NCBI GenBank assembly: GCA_018449595.1
Contig: JAAVUU010000002.1
Span: 124,001-188,000, forward strand
Source of the DNA: Rhizobiales bacterium dw_265
Lineage (GTDB): Bacteria; Pseudomonadota; Alphaproteobacteria; Micropepsales; Micropepsaceae
Reading direction: 5' to 3'
Length of the DNA: 64,000 nucleotides
The first letter of the stretch is position 1. Every line of letters starts with the position of its first letter. Below are positions 37,914-45,289 of this stretch, one piece after another. The notes under the pieces are model-generated. The model was not told the origin of the DNA. It did not search any database and was given only the letters and a program-made list of their open reading frames with translations. Position numbers and translations under genes: made by a program.

Positions 37914-38040
37914 GTATTAGCACTTCCTTCACCGCGCCTAACGCGTCTTAGCAATTAAGGCTAACGCCCGTTTACCGCGTCTTAGCTTCTCTCGCGCAAA
38001 CATCACGACGCGCGAAAGGCGGTTCGCCTGCACGCGCCGG

Positions 38041-38328
38041 ATGAGGGAAGGTGTCGTGGCCTGCATAGATGTGGATTCGCTGGCGCAATATGAGCGCGAT
38101 GCCAGGGAGGGACGCGCCGACGCGCTGTACAATCTCGGCCTGGCCTATTCCACCGGCCAGGGCGTGACCACCGACCTGGTCGCCGCCCACAAATGGTTCA
38201 ACCTGGCCGCGGTGCGCGGCGTGGAAGCCGCCAAGACCTGGCGCAACCAGCTGGCCGGGGAAATGGCGCCGTCCCAGATCGCGGAAGCGCAACGCCTGGC
38301 CCGCGAATGGCTGAATATCTTCCGATAA
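38041..38328 (+). CDS. Sel1-repeat protein
   Basis: The 95-residue product contains one clear Sel1-like repeat: DALYNLGLAYSTGQGV followed by AAHKWFNLAAVRG, plus a partial second helix pair. Such repeats mediate protein-protein contacts. It has no signal peptide, and the partner is unknown. ATG 38041 is open, but a GTG at 38056 has a better-spaced GGGAAGG upstream. It sits between two palindromic repeats and is probably its own transcription unit. Confidence 0.8.
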   Translation: MREGVVACIDVDSLAQYERDAREGRADALYNLGLAYSTGQGVTTDLVAAHKWFNLAAVRGVEAAKTWRNQLAGEMAPSQIAEAQRLAREWLNIFR

Positions 38329-38332
38329 TCCT

Positions 38333-38411
38333 GTCATTCCCGCGCACGCGGGAAGCCAACTGTTCTTTCACTGACGGTTTCAAAGCTGGATACCCGCTTT
38401 CGCGGGTATGA
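38333..38411. repeat. Palindromic repeat, family C (GTCATTCCCGCG type)
   Basis: The left arm TGTCATTCCCGCGCACGCGGGAA and the right arm TACCCGCTTTCGCGGGTATGACA are inverted, each with its own CCCGCG hairpin. The centre is about 36 bp. It lies between the convergent Sel1 and slt genes and may act as a bidirectional terminator. Confidence 0.75.
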
Positions 38412-38414
38412 CAA

Positions 38415-40508
38415 TCAGTTTTTCGCCAGCACCGGCATGCTTGGCGCGTTCGGCGCATACAAGTCCGGCAGAATCCGCAGCGGCACGTCCCGGCCCGCCA
38501 GCCGCGCCCGATAGACCTCGGTATTCTCCAACACCCTCTGCACGTAATTGCGGGTCTCGTTGAACGGGATCTGCTCGATCCAGTCCAGCGGATCGGTACT
38601 GCGCGGGTCGCCGAAACGCGCCAGCCATTTCTTCACATTGTTGGGCCCGGCATTATACGACGCCGCCGCCAGCACCAGCGAGCCGCCATAGCGGTCCAGG
38701 TGGCCGCGATATTCCGTCATGCCCAGCTGCATGTTGTAGGCGGTGTCGTCCAGCAGGGCCGCGGGCCGATAGGGCAGCGCCGCCTGCTTGGCGGCCACCT
38801 TGGCGCTGGCCGGCATCATCTGCATCAGGCCGCGCGCCCCCGCGCTAGACACCGCATAGGCGTCGAACTCCGTCTCCTGGCGGATCAGCCCCAGCACCAG
38901 CGCCGCATCGGGCGCCGTGCCCGGCCCCGGATAGGAAGGCAGCGCGATCACCGGATGGGTGAATTGCGGCAGGTAAGCGCCGGCATAGCTGGCGGTCTTG
39001 GCCAGCCGCACCGCGATCTCGGGATAGCCCCATTCGTTCAGCAGGATCATCAGCCGCTTCAACCGGCGCGGCGCGGCGCTTTCGTCCACCGCGCGGTCCA
39101 CAAAGACGCGCAGGCTGCCCGCCTGGCCCAGGTCGGCCAGCGCCTTCATCTGCGGCATCAGCGGATCGCTTTCCAGTTCGGATACCGGCGCGGCCTCCAC
39201 CGGCGTGTCGCTGAGATGCAGGGTCGGCGCCGGATCGGTATGGGCCAGCGCGATCTGGCCATAGAAGGTCTCGGGCCAGGCCGCCGCCTGCCGGTAATGA
39301 TTCAGCGCGCTCTGGGTGTCGTTCAGCGCCTCATAGGCGCGGCCCTGCCAGTATTGCGCCCGGCTCTTGCTGATCGGGCGGGTGACGCCGGCTTCCAGCC
39401 GCTGGAAATAGATCAGCGCGATATGGGGGTCCTTGTAGAAGCGCAGGGCGATGAAGCCCGCCAGGAACTGCTGCTCGGCATACTGGTCGCCGGCGGTGAA
39501 GCCGGCGCGGCGCACCAGGCTCAGCGCCAGGCGCGGATCGCCCGACGCCAGGGCGTCGCGCGCCTGCACATTGACCTCGGCCCACCAGCGCGCCGCATGC
39601 GCCTGCGCCAGCGTCTCGCCCGGGATGCGCAGCAGCAGGTCATGGGCCTCATTGTCCCGCCCGGCCACGCGCAGGGCATGGGTCCAGTCGAACAGGAAGC
39701 CGGGATCGTCGCGGTCGCGCAGCCCGTCCACCACGGCCTGGGCGCGCGGCAGGCCCTGGCTTTGCAACGCGATGCGGGCATTGGCGACCTCGGCGCCGGC
39801 GGCATCCACGCGGGAGAGTTCGCGCCTGGCGGCGGTGATCTCGCCGCGCCACAGCAACGCGTCCAGCCGGGCGCGGTCGCTGTCGGGCGTCAGATAGGCG
39901 CCGTCCTTCTGCACGATGGCCAGTTCTGTGGCGGTGTCGAAGCTGCCGTCGGACCAGCCGGCGCGGATCAACGCCGCGCCGCGCGCCTTTTCGCCTGTCG
40001 CCACCAGCGCCTCGCCCAGCCGCACTTTACCAATGGAGGAATTGGGCGTCTTCGATCCGAACCAGGCGACGACCGTGGCGGGTGGCAGGTCGGGCGTAAT
40101 GGCGGCCTCGGCGCGTACCTGCAGGGTGCCGCGCAGCGGCCAGCCGGCCGCATCCTTCATCACCGCATCGATCTCGGCAAAGGTCGCGCCCGAGTTGCGG
40201 TCCAGCGCATAGCGCCATTCCACAAGCCGCTGGGCGGCGCTGTTCTGCCCCTGGCTGGCCAGGTTGCGCGCCGCCACCCAGTCGCCGCGCCCCGCCGCCT
40301 CGAAGGCGCGGCTGAACAGGTCATGGTCGGAGGCCGAAAGGGCGCGCAGCCGGGCCGGGCGGGGGCCGATGGGGCCATCGCTGGAGCCGTCGGCGATGGG
40401 CTGCATCATCACCACATCGCCGCTGCGGCTGAGGCCGGATGGAAGCGTCTGGGCGGCGGCCACCGCCACCAAAGCCGTGGAAAGCAGGAAGGCACGCAGA
40501 AAAGGCAT
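38415..40508 (-). CDS. slt: Soluble lytic murein transglycosylase
   Basis: Slt cleaves peptidoglycan glycan strands to 1,6-anhydromuropeptides in the periplasm. The 697-residue product has a signal peptide (MPFLRAFLLSTALVAVAAAQ), a long alpha-superhelical doughnut domain (about 40-500), and a C-terminal SLT domain with the catalytic Glu in LIRQETEFD followed by SSAGARGLMQMMP and AASYNAGPNNV. The last 40 residues have the family-typical PFNETRNYVQRVLEN. Its ATG is about 115 bp from dapA, in divergent orientation. Confidence 0.95.
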   Translation of the reverse strand: MPFLRAFLLSTALVAVAAAQTLPSGLSRSGDVVMMQPIADGSSDGPIGPRPARLRALSASDHDLFSRAFEAAGRGDWVAARNLASQGQNSAAQRLVEWRYALDRNSGATFAEIDAVMKDAAGWPLRGTLQVRAEAAITPDLPPATVVAWFGSKTPNSSIGKVRLGEALVATGEKARGAALIRAGWSDGSFDTATELAIVQKDGAYLTPDSDRARLDALLWRGEITAARRELSRVDAAGAEVANARIALQSQGLPRAQAVVDGLRDRDDPGFLFDWTHALRVAGRDNEAHDLLLRIPGETLAQAHAARWWAEVNVQARDALASGDPRLALSLVRRAGFTAGDQYAEQQFLAGFIALRFYKDPHIALIYFQRLEAGVTRPISKSRAQYWQGRAYEALNDTQSALNHYRQAAAWPETFYGQIALAHTDPAPTLHLSDTPVEAAPVSELESDPLMPQMKALADLGQAGSLRVFVDRAVDESAAPRRLKRLMILLNEWGYPEIAVRLAKTASYAGAYLPQFTHPVIALPSYPGPGTAPDAALVLGLIRQETEFDAYAVSSAGARGLMQMMPASAKVAAKQAALPYRPAALLDDTAYNMQLGMTEYRGHLDRYGGSLVLAAASYNAGPNNVKKWLARFGDPRSTDPLDWIEQIPFNETRNYVQRVLENTEVYRARLAGRDVPLRILPDLYAPNAPSMPVLAKN

Positions 40509-40637
40509 GGCTGGCCTTGTTGAAAATCGCAGGAGAGCTTAGACGAACCACCCCGCGCCGGGGCATAATGGGCCTTCAAAAGGGGGGCAACAATGTGACC
40601 CCAAGAAGAAATCCGCAAAAAGAAAATGAGAACTTCC

Positions 40638-41531
40638 ATGACCGCGATCCGCGACCGCATCAAAGGCTCCATTCCCGCCCTGATCACGCCCTTCAAGGAC
40701 GGCAAGGTGGACGAGGCCGCGTTCCGCAAGCTGGTGTCGTGGCAGATCGCCGAAGGCTCCAGCGGGCTGGTTCCCTGCGGCACCACCGGCGAATCGCCCA
40801 CCCTCAGCCATGAAGAGCACATGCGGGTGATCGAGATCTGCGTCGAGGAAGCGGCCAGCCGGGTGCCGGTGATCGCGGGCACCGGCTCCAACGCCACCGA
40901 CGAGGCCATCGCCCTGACCCGCCACGCCAGGGAGGTGGGCTGCGACGCCGTGCTGTCGGTGACCGGCTATTACAACAAGCCGTCGCAGGAAGGCCAGTAT
41001 CGCCACTTCATGGCGATTGCCGAGGCGGTGGACATTCCGATCCTGCTCTACAACATCCCCGGCCGCGCCATTGTCGAGATCACGGTGGAGACCATGGCCC
41101 GGCTGGCGAAGCACAAAAACATCATCGGGGTGAAGGACGCCACCGCCAACCTGATGCGGCCCAGCCGCGAGAGGAACGCCATCGGCCCCGACTGGCTGCT
41201 GATCTCGGGCGAGGACGGCACGGCGCTGGGCTACAATGCCCATGGCGGCTCCGGTTGCATCTCGGTCACCGCCAATGTCGCGCCCCGGCTGTGCGCGGAG
41301 TTCCAGGCCGCGACCCTGGCGGGCGACTTCGCCACGGCGCGCGACTACCAGGCCCGGCTGATGCCGTTGCATGACGCCATGTTCTGCGAGCCGTCGCCCG
41401 CGCCGGCCAAGTTCGGCGCCTCGCTGCTGGGCCTGTGCAGCCCGGAGGTGCGCCTGCCGCTGGTGGAAGCGACCGACGCGGCGCGCGCCCAGGTGAAGGC
41501 GGCGATGCAGGGCGCTGGTTTGAAAGTCTAG
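40638..41531 (+). CDS. dapA: 4-hydroxy-tetrahydrodipicolinate synthase
   Basis: DapA condenses pyruvate with aspartate semialdehyde in lysine and meso-diaminopimelate synthesis. From ATG 40638 the product is 297 residues, with GTTGE at 48-52, catalytic Tyr in LLYNIPGR near 138, and the Schiff-base Lys166 in [10 protein letters not shown]. An in-frame ATG at 40626 would add four residues; I favour the downstream one for family fit. smpB starts directly after the stop, so they form an operon. Diaminopimelate feeds the peptidoglycan remodelled by slt. Confidence 0.95.
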   Translation: MTAIRDRIKGSIPALITPFKDGKVDEAAFRKLVSWQIAEGSSGLVPCGTTGESPTLSHEEHMRVIEICVEEAASRVPVIAGTGSNATDEAIALTRHAREVGCDAVLSVTGYYNKPSQEGQYRHFMAIAEAVDIPILLYNIPGRAIVEITVETMARLAKHKNIIGVKDATANLMRPSRERNAIGPDWLLISGEDGTALGYNAHGGSGCISVTANVAPRLCAEFQAATLAGDFATARDYQARLMPLHDAMFCEPSPAPAKFGASLLGLCSPEVRLPLVEATDAARAQVKAAMQGAGLKV

Positions 41532-42005
41532 ATGGCTAAGAAGAAGGAAGACGGCTTCAAGATCATCGCCGACAACCGCAAGGCGCGTTACGCCTATGCG
41601 ATCGACGAGACGCTGGAGGCCGGGATCATGCTGATGGGCTCGGAGGTCAAGTCGCTGCGCAGCGGCAAGACCACCATTGGCGAGGCCTATGCCCATGCCA
41701 AGGATGGCGAGTTGTGGCTGGTCAACAGCTATATCCCCGAATACCTGCAAGCCAACCGGATGAATCACGAGCCCAAGCGCACGCGCAAGCTGCTGGTTCA
41801 TAAGCGCGAGGCCGCGCGCCTGGCCGCCGCCATCCAGCGCGAGGGCATGACGCTCATTCCGCTGAAGCTCTATTTCAACGCCAAGGGCAAGGCCAAGATC
41901 GAACTGGGCGTCGCCAAGGGCAAGAAACTGCACGACAAGCGCGCCACCGAAAAGGACCGCGACTGGCAGCGCGACAAGGCGCGGCTGATGCGGGCCAAGG
42001 GGTAA
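41532..42005 (+). CDS. smpB: SsrA-binding protein SmpB
   Basis: SmpB binds tmRNA and brings it to stalled ribosomes for trans-translation. The 157-residue product has the beta-barrel core with [19 protein letters not shown] and NSYIPEY, and a basic C-terminal tail ([19 protein letters not shown]) that mimics mRNA in the decoding channel. Its ATG follows the dapA stop with no gap. No tmRNA gene was recognised in the window. Confidence 0.97.
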   Translation: MAKKKEDGFKIIADNRKARYAYAIDETLEAGIMLMGSEVKSLRSGKTTIGEAYAHAKDGELWLVNSYIPEYLQANRMNHEPKRTRKLLVHKREAARLAAAIQREGMTLIPLKLYFNAKGKAKIELGVAKGKKLHDKRATEKDRDWQRDKARLMRAKG

Positions 42006-42020
42006 GGCACGCCTTGCCAT

Positions 42021-42074
42021 GCTTGTCATCCCCGGCGAGCAATGCGCAGCATTGCGAGGGAAGGGGACCCAGAC
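42021..42074. repeat. Palindromic repeat family A, left arm of the GIY-YIG element
   Basis: The arm starts CTTGTCATCCCCGGCGAGC, includes the palindrome AATGCGCAGCATT and ends GGGAAGGGGACCCAG. Its inverted partner is at 42375-42429, and a GIY-YIG reading frame lies between. Confidence 0.82.
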
Positions 42075-42371
42075 TTGCACCGCGAACACCGCTATTTCGT
42101 CTATATGCTCGCCAGTCGGCGCAATGGCACCTTGTATATCGGCGTACCAATGACTTGAGCCGCCGCGTGGGTGAACATAAAGACAAGATCATTCCGGGCT
42201 TTACGCGCAATTATGGGGTGGACATTCTGGTCTGGCATGAAATGCATGAAAGCATTGATGCCGCCATTGCCCGCGAAAAACAGATCAAAGGCTGGAATCG
42301 CGCCTGGAAAAATCCGCTTGATCGAGAAAGACAATTCCGGCTGGAATGATCTGGCACCGGGCCTGATTTAG
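42075..42371 (+). pseudogene. GIY-YIG nuclease-domain gene, broken by two compensating frameshifts
   Basis: Pieces of one GIY-YIG (UvrC-N/YhbQ-like) domain appear in two frames. Frame 1 from TTG 42075 reads HREHRYFVYMLASRRNG then TLYIG (the GIY-YIG strands). About one base is missing near 42144, after which frame 2 reads TNDLSRRVGEHKDKI and GWNRAWK. One extra A in the A-run at 42308-42312 then returns to frame 1, ending IEKDNSGWNDLAPGLI at TAG 42371. In frame 1 an early TGA follows the first shift. With both corrected it would be about 98 residues, the usual size for this single-domain type. Either a real pseudogene or two sequencing errors would explain it. Confidence 0.8.
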
Positions 42372-42374
42372 GCA

Positions 42375-42429
42375 CCTGGGTTCCCTTCCCCCCACGCCGC
42401 GACGCGGCGCTCGGCCGGGAATGACATTG
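42375..42429. repeat. Palindromic repeat family A, right arm of the GIY-YIG element
   Basis: It runs CTGGGTTCCCTTCCCC, then a CGCCGCGACGCGGCG palindrome, then CGGCCGGGAATGACAT. This is the inverted counterpart of the arm at 42021 and closely matches the right half of the repeat at 50008. Confidence 0.82.
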
Positions 42430-42439
42430 AGAGGCGAAA

Positions 42440-42820
42440 ATGCTCGACCATATCGGTATCGGCGTCACGGATTTCGGACGCGCCAGGCAGTTCTACATCC
42501 ATGCCCTGGCGCCGCTGGGCATCGAGGTGGTGATGGAGGTCACCGCCGAGCAGACCGGCGGCGAACCTGCCTGCGGCCTGGGCGAGGGCGGCAAGCCCTA
42601 TTTCTGGATCGGGGTCGGCGCGGTGGCCCGCGTCCATGTCGCATTCACCGCCAGAACCCGCGCCGATGTGGACTCGTTCTACAAATCCGCCTTGGCGGCG
42701 GGCGGCCGCGACAATGGTCCGCCGGGGCTTCGGCCGCACTATCACGCCAACTTTTATGGTGCCTTTGTGCTGGACCCCGACGGCCACAATATCGAGGCCG
42801 TGTGCCACACGCCGGAATGA
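42440..42820 (+). CDS. VOC family (glyoxalase/dioxygenase-fold) protein
   Basis: The 126-residue product is a single vicinal-oxygen-chelate domain pair. It starts MLDHIGIGVTDFGRARQFY and ends in the typical FVLDPDGHNIEAVCH. His3 (DHIG) and the Glu in NIEAV are standard metal-ligand positions. Specific activity cannot be assigned; related proteins are often annotated as glyoxalase/bleomycin-resistance proteins. Its stop abuts the stop of the convergent uracil-DNA glycosylase gene with no bases between. Confidence 0.9.
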   Translation: MLDHIGIGVTDFGRARQFYIHALAPLGIEVVMEVTAEQTGGEPACGLGEGGKPYFWIGVGAVARVHVAFTARTRADVDSFYKSALAAGGRDNGPPGLRPHYHANFYGAFVLDPDGHNIEAVCHTPE

Positions 42821-43459
42821 TTAAAGGCCCGCCAGCTTTTTCGCCTTGCCGACAACATCCTCGAACATCCGCGTCGTCAGCACGCCGGTATTGGTGTTGT
42901 AGCGCGAGCAGTGATAGCTGGAGATCAGCTTGAAGCGGCCGATGTCATAGACCCCGCCATGTTTGAAGGGATGGGCGCCGATCTTCGCGTCAAGCGTCTT
43001 CAGCGTCGAGTCATGGGCGATCTTGCCCAGCGCCAAAATCACTTTCACATTGGGCAGGGTGTCGAGTTCGGAAATCAGGAACCGGCGGCAGGTCTTGATC
43101 TCGCCGGGTTCGGGCTTGTTCTGCGGCGGCACGCAGCGCACCGCATTGGCGATGCGGCAATCCACCAGTTCCAGACCGTCATCGGGCCGCTCGTCATAGA
43201 CGCCGCGCGCCAGCCCATGCTTCAGCAGGGTGGCGTACAGAAGATCGCCCGCCCAGTCGCCGGTGAAAGGCCGCCCGGTGCGGTTGGCGCCCTGCAGCCC
43301 CGGCGCCAGGCCCGCGATCAGCAGCCGCGCCGCCAGCGGCCCGAAGCTGGGCACCGGGCCATTGAACCAGCCGGGGTGCTTCTTGCGGTTGTCGTGGCGG
43401 AACGCCGCCAGGCGCGGGCAGAGCGGGCAATCGTGCGGCGGTTCTTCGGGGCGCTTCAT
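42821..43459 (-). CDS. Uracil-DNA glycosylase, family 5 (UdgB-like), Fe-S type
   Basis: Family 4/5 UDGs remove uracil (family 5 also hypoxanthine and other deaminated bases) and hold a 4Fe-4S cluster. The cluster cysteines are probably Cys11, Cys14, Cys109 and Cys124. Motif A reads GLAPGLQGANRTGRPFTGD, which lacks the Asp/Asn of families 1 and 4 and marks family 5. Motif B is HCSRYNTNTG near residue 185. At 212 residues it is typical. It works downstream of the dUTPase role of dut. Confidence 0.92.
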   Translation of the reverse strand: MKRPEEPPHDCPLCPRLAAFRHDNRKKHPGWFNGPVPSFGPLAARLLIAGLAPGLQGANRTGRPFTGDWAGDLLYATLLKHGLARGVYDERPDDGLELVDCRIANAVRCVPPQNKPEPGEIKTCRRFLISELDTLPNVKVILALGKIAHDSTLKTLDAKIGAHPFKHGGVYDIGRFKLISSYHCSRYNTNTGVLTTRMFEDVVGKAKKLAGL

Positions 43460-43491
43460 GGTCCCGACCTAAAGCGCCGCGCCTGCCGAGT

Positions 43492-44055
43492 CTAGGCCTG
43501 CACGAAGGCGGGCGCGCCGGTCTTGCCGCCCTCGCGGGCGATCTGACTTTTCAGGTCTTCCAGCTCGATGAAATTGTCGGCTTGGCGGCGCAGTTCGTCC
43601 GACACCATGGGGGGCGAGGTGCGGATCGTGCTCACCACGCTGACCCGGCGGCCCTTGCGCTGCACCGCCTCGACCAGGCGGCGGAAATCGCCATCGCCGG
43701 AAAAGATCACCACATGGTCCACCACATGCGCCATCTCCATCACGTCAATGGCCAGTTCGATGTCCATGTTGCCCTTGACCCGGCGGCGGCCCTGGGCGTC
43801 GGTGAATTCCTTCAGCGGCTTGGTCACCACCGAAAAGCCGTTGTAATCCAGCCAGTCCACCAGCGGCCGCAGCGGCGAGAATTCCTGGTCTTCGGCCACG
43901 GCGGTGTAATAGAACGCCCGGACCAGCGTGCCCTTGCGCGCGAACAGTTCCAAGAGCCGCTTGTAATCAATGTCGAACTGCAATCCCTTGGCCGCGCCAT
44001 ACAAGTTGGCGCCGTCAATGAACAATGCGAGCTTCTCGGCCGGATAAAAAAGCAT
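43492..44055 (-). CDS. NYN domain (LabA/DUF88) protein
   Basis: NYN domains are PIN-like, metal-dependent ribonuclease folds. The 187-residue product has the acidic site residues in LALFIDGANLYGAAKG (Asp14 region), NMDIELAIDVME, and VIFSGDGDFRRLVEAV, matching the LabA-like subgroup. It is probably a cytosolic nuclease with unknown RNA targets. It diverges from folK with 47 bp between starts. Confidence 0.9.
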   Translation of the reverse strand: MLFYPAEKLALFIDGANLYGAAKGLQFDIDYKRLLELFARKGTLVRAFYYTAVAEDQEFSPLRPLVDWLDYNGFSVVTKPLKEFTDAQGRRRVKGNMDIELAIDVMEMAHVVDHVVIFSGDGDFRRLVEAVQRKGRRVSVVSTIRTSPPMVSDELRRQADNFIELEDLKSQIAREGGKTGAPAFVQA

Positions 44056-44102
44056 ATGACCTCCAGTATGAAAGGCCGTCGCACTTCAAGCGGTGCGGGG
44101 CC

Positions 44103-44588
44103 ATGATCCTGATCGCGCTAGGCGCCAACCTGCCGTCCCCTGCCGGGCCGCCGGCGGCGACGCTTCGGGCGGCGCTCGCCCGGCTGGAACGGCGCGGGGT
44201 GAAAATCCTGTGTATTTCTTCTTTCTATGAAACCCCGGCCTGGCCAGATCCCTCCGATCCGCCCTTCGTCAACGCGGTTGCCACCGTCAAGACCTGCCTC
44301 CAACCCGTTGAACTTCTGGCGCTTTTGCATGGCGTGGAAACGGATTTCGGGCGAATGCGTTCCGTGCCTAATGCCCCGCGCAGCCTGGATATTGACCTGC
44401 TGGATCATAACGGTTGTGTCATGACCGGCGGGCCCATCCTGCCGCACCCACGCATCGCCGAACGCGGCTTTGTCCTGGTTCCCCTGGCCGAAATCGCCCC
44501 GGATTGGCGCCATCCGGTGACGGGACAGGGGGTGAAGGGCCTGCTGGCCGGGCTGCCGGACGTAGGGGCCGTGCGCAGATTGCCCTAG
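44103..44588 (+). CDS. folK: 2-amino-4-hydroxy-6-hydroxymethyldihydropteridine pyrophosphokinase
   Basis: FolK transfers pyrophosphate from ATP to the pterin in folate synthesis. The 161-residue product starts MILIALGANLPSP, has SSFYETPAWPDP, and carries the signature RSLDIDLLDHNG plus LPHPRIAERGFVLVPLAEIAP, with the Mg-binding Asp pair in DIDL. ATG 44103 was chosen because it begins the conserved first strand. It is followed by rpoZ. Confidence 0.95.
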   Translation: MILIALGANLPSPAGPPAATLRAALARLERRGVKILCISSFYETPAWPDPSDPPFVNAVATVKTCLQPVELLALLHGVETDFGRMRSVPNAPRSLDIDLLDHNGCVMTGGPILPHPRIAERGFVLVPLAEIAPDWRHPVTGQGVKGLLAGLPDVGAVRRLP

Positions 44589-44691
44589 CAACGGGACGGG
44601 CTTTTCTGCTATTCCCGGCCAAATCCCTGATGGCGGCGGCTTTTCGGGCCGCTAACCTATTGAATTTTCTACCTAGAATACAAGGATACCC

Positions 44692-45075
44692 ATGGCCCGC
44701 GTCACCGTCGAAGACTGCGTAGACAAGATTCCCAACCGCTTTGACCTGGTCCTGGCCGCGGGTTTCCGCGCCCGCCAGCTGTCGGGCGGCGCCGAACCGA
44801 TGCTGGAACGCGATCGCGACAAGAACCCGGTGGTGGCGCTGCGCGAGATCGCCGCCCGCCTGATCAAGCCGGAGGATTCCAAGGAAGATTACATCCGCTC
44901 GCTGCAGAAGCATGCGGAAGTGGACGAGCCGGAAGAGTCCCGCCCCGAGGCCGACGACCGCGAGGACCCCTCGCATCGCCAGGTCACCGAGGAAGAGCTG
45001 CTGCGCGCCCTGACCACCGAGGCCCAGCGCCGCGCCGAGCCGCAGCCGGAACCGGAAGCCGACTACGAGGAGTGA
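44692..45075 (+). CDS. rpoZ: RNA polymerase omega subunit
   Basis: Omega helps RpoC fold and contributes to the (p)ppGpp site on RNA polymerase. The 127-residue product starts [20 protein letters not shown], which is diagnostic, and keeps [10 protein letters not shown]. The C-terminal 50 residues are acidic (rich in Glu and Pro), typical of alphaproteobacterial omega. It is followed by the gene for the (p)ppGpp enzyme, a conserved arrangement. Confidence 0.97.
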   Translation: MARVTVEDCVDKIPNRFDLVLAAGFRARQLSGGAEPMLERDRDKNPVVALREIAARLIKPEDSKEDYIRSLQKHAEVDEPEESRPEADDREDPSHRQVTEEELLRALTTEAQRRAEPQPEPEADYEE

Positions 45076-45086
45076 GCCGCCCCACC

Positions 45087-45222
45087 TTTGTCATGGCCCG
45101 CCGGAGTGCGGGCCACCCAGGTGACGGATACGTGGTGATGCCAGCGTGGCTGAGACGCTGCGAAAACTCTGACGGCGGAGCGTGAGCCCCCTGGGTGGCC
45201 CGCATTTGCGGGCCATGACAGG
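45087..45222. repeat. Palindromic repeat, family B
   Basis: TTTGTCATGGCCCGCCGGAG and the right end CATTTGCGGGCCATGACAGG are inverted, with GCGGGCCACCCAGG / CCTGGGTGGCCCGC inside and about 60 bp between. The arms closely match those at 30931-31065. It lies between rpoZ and rsh. Confidence 0.88.
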
Positions 45223-45289
45223 TGTGTTTTCCGTTTTCCTGACCCTCTTTAGGTTCTGATTTGCGGTTTATCTGCCTATATTTGGGCAG

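Noticed and set aside
42821-42823. Abutting stops of the VOC and uracil-DNA glycosylase genes as a possible overlap or fusion
   Set aside because: The stops are on opposite strands and simply touch; both genes are complete.
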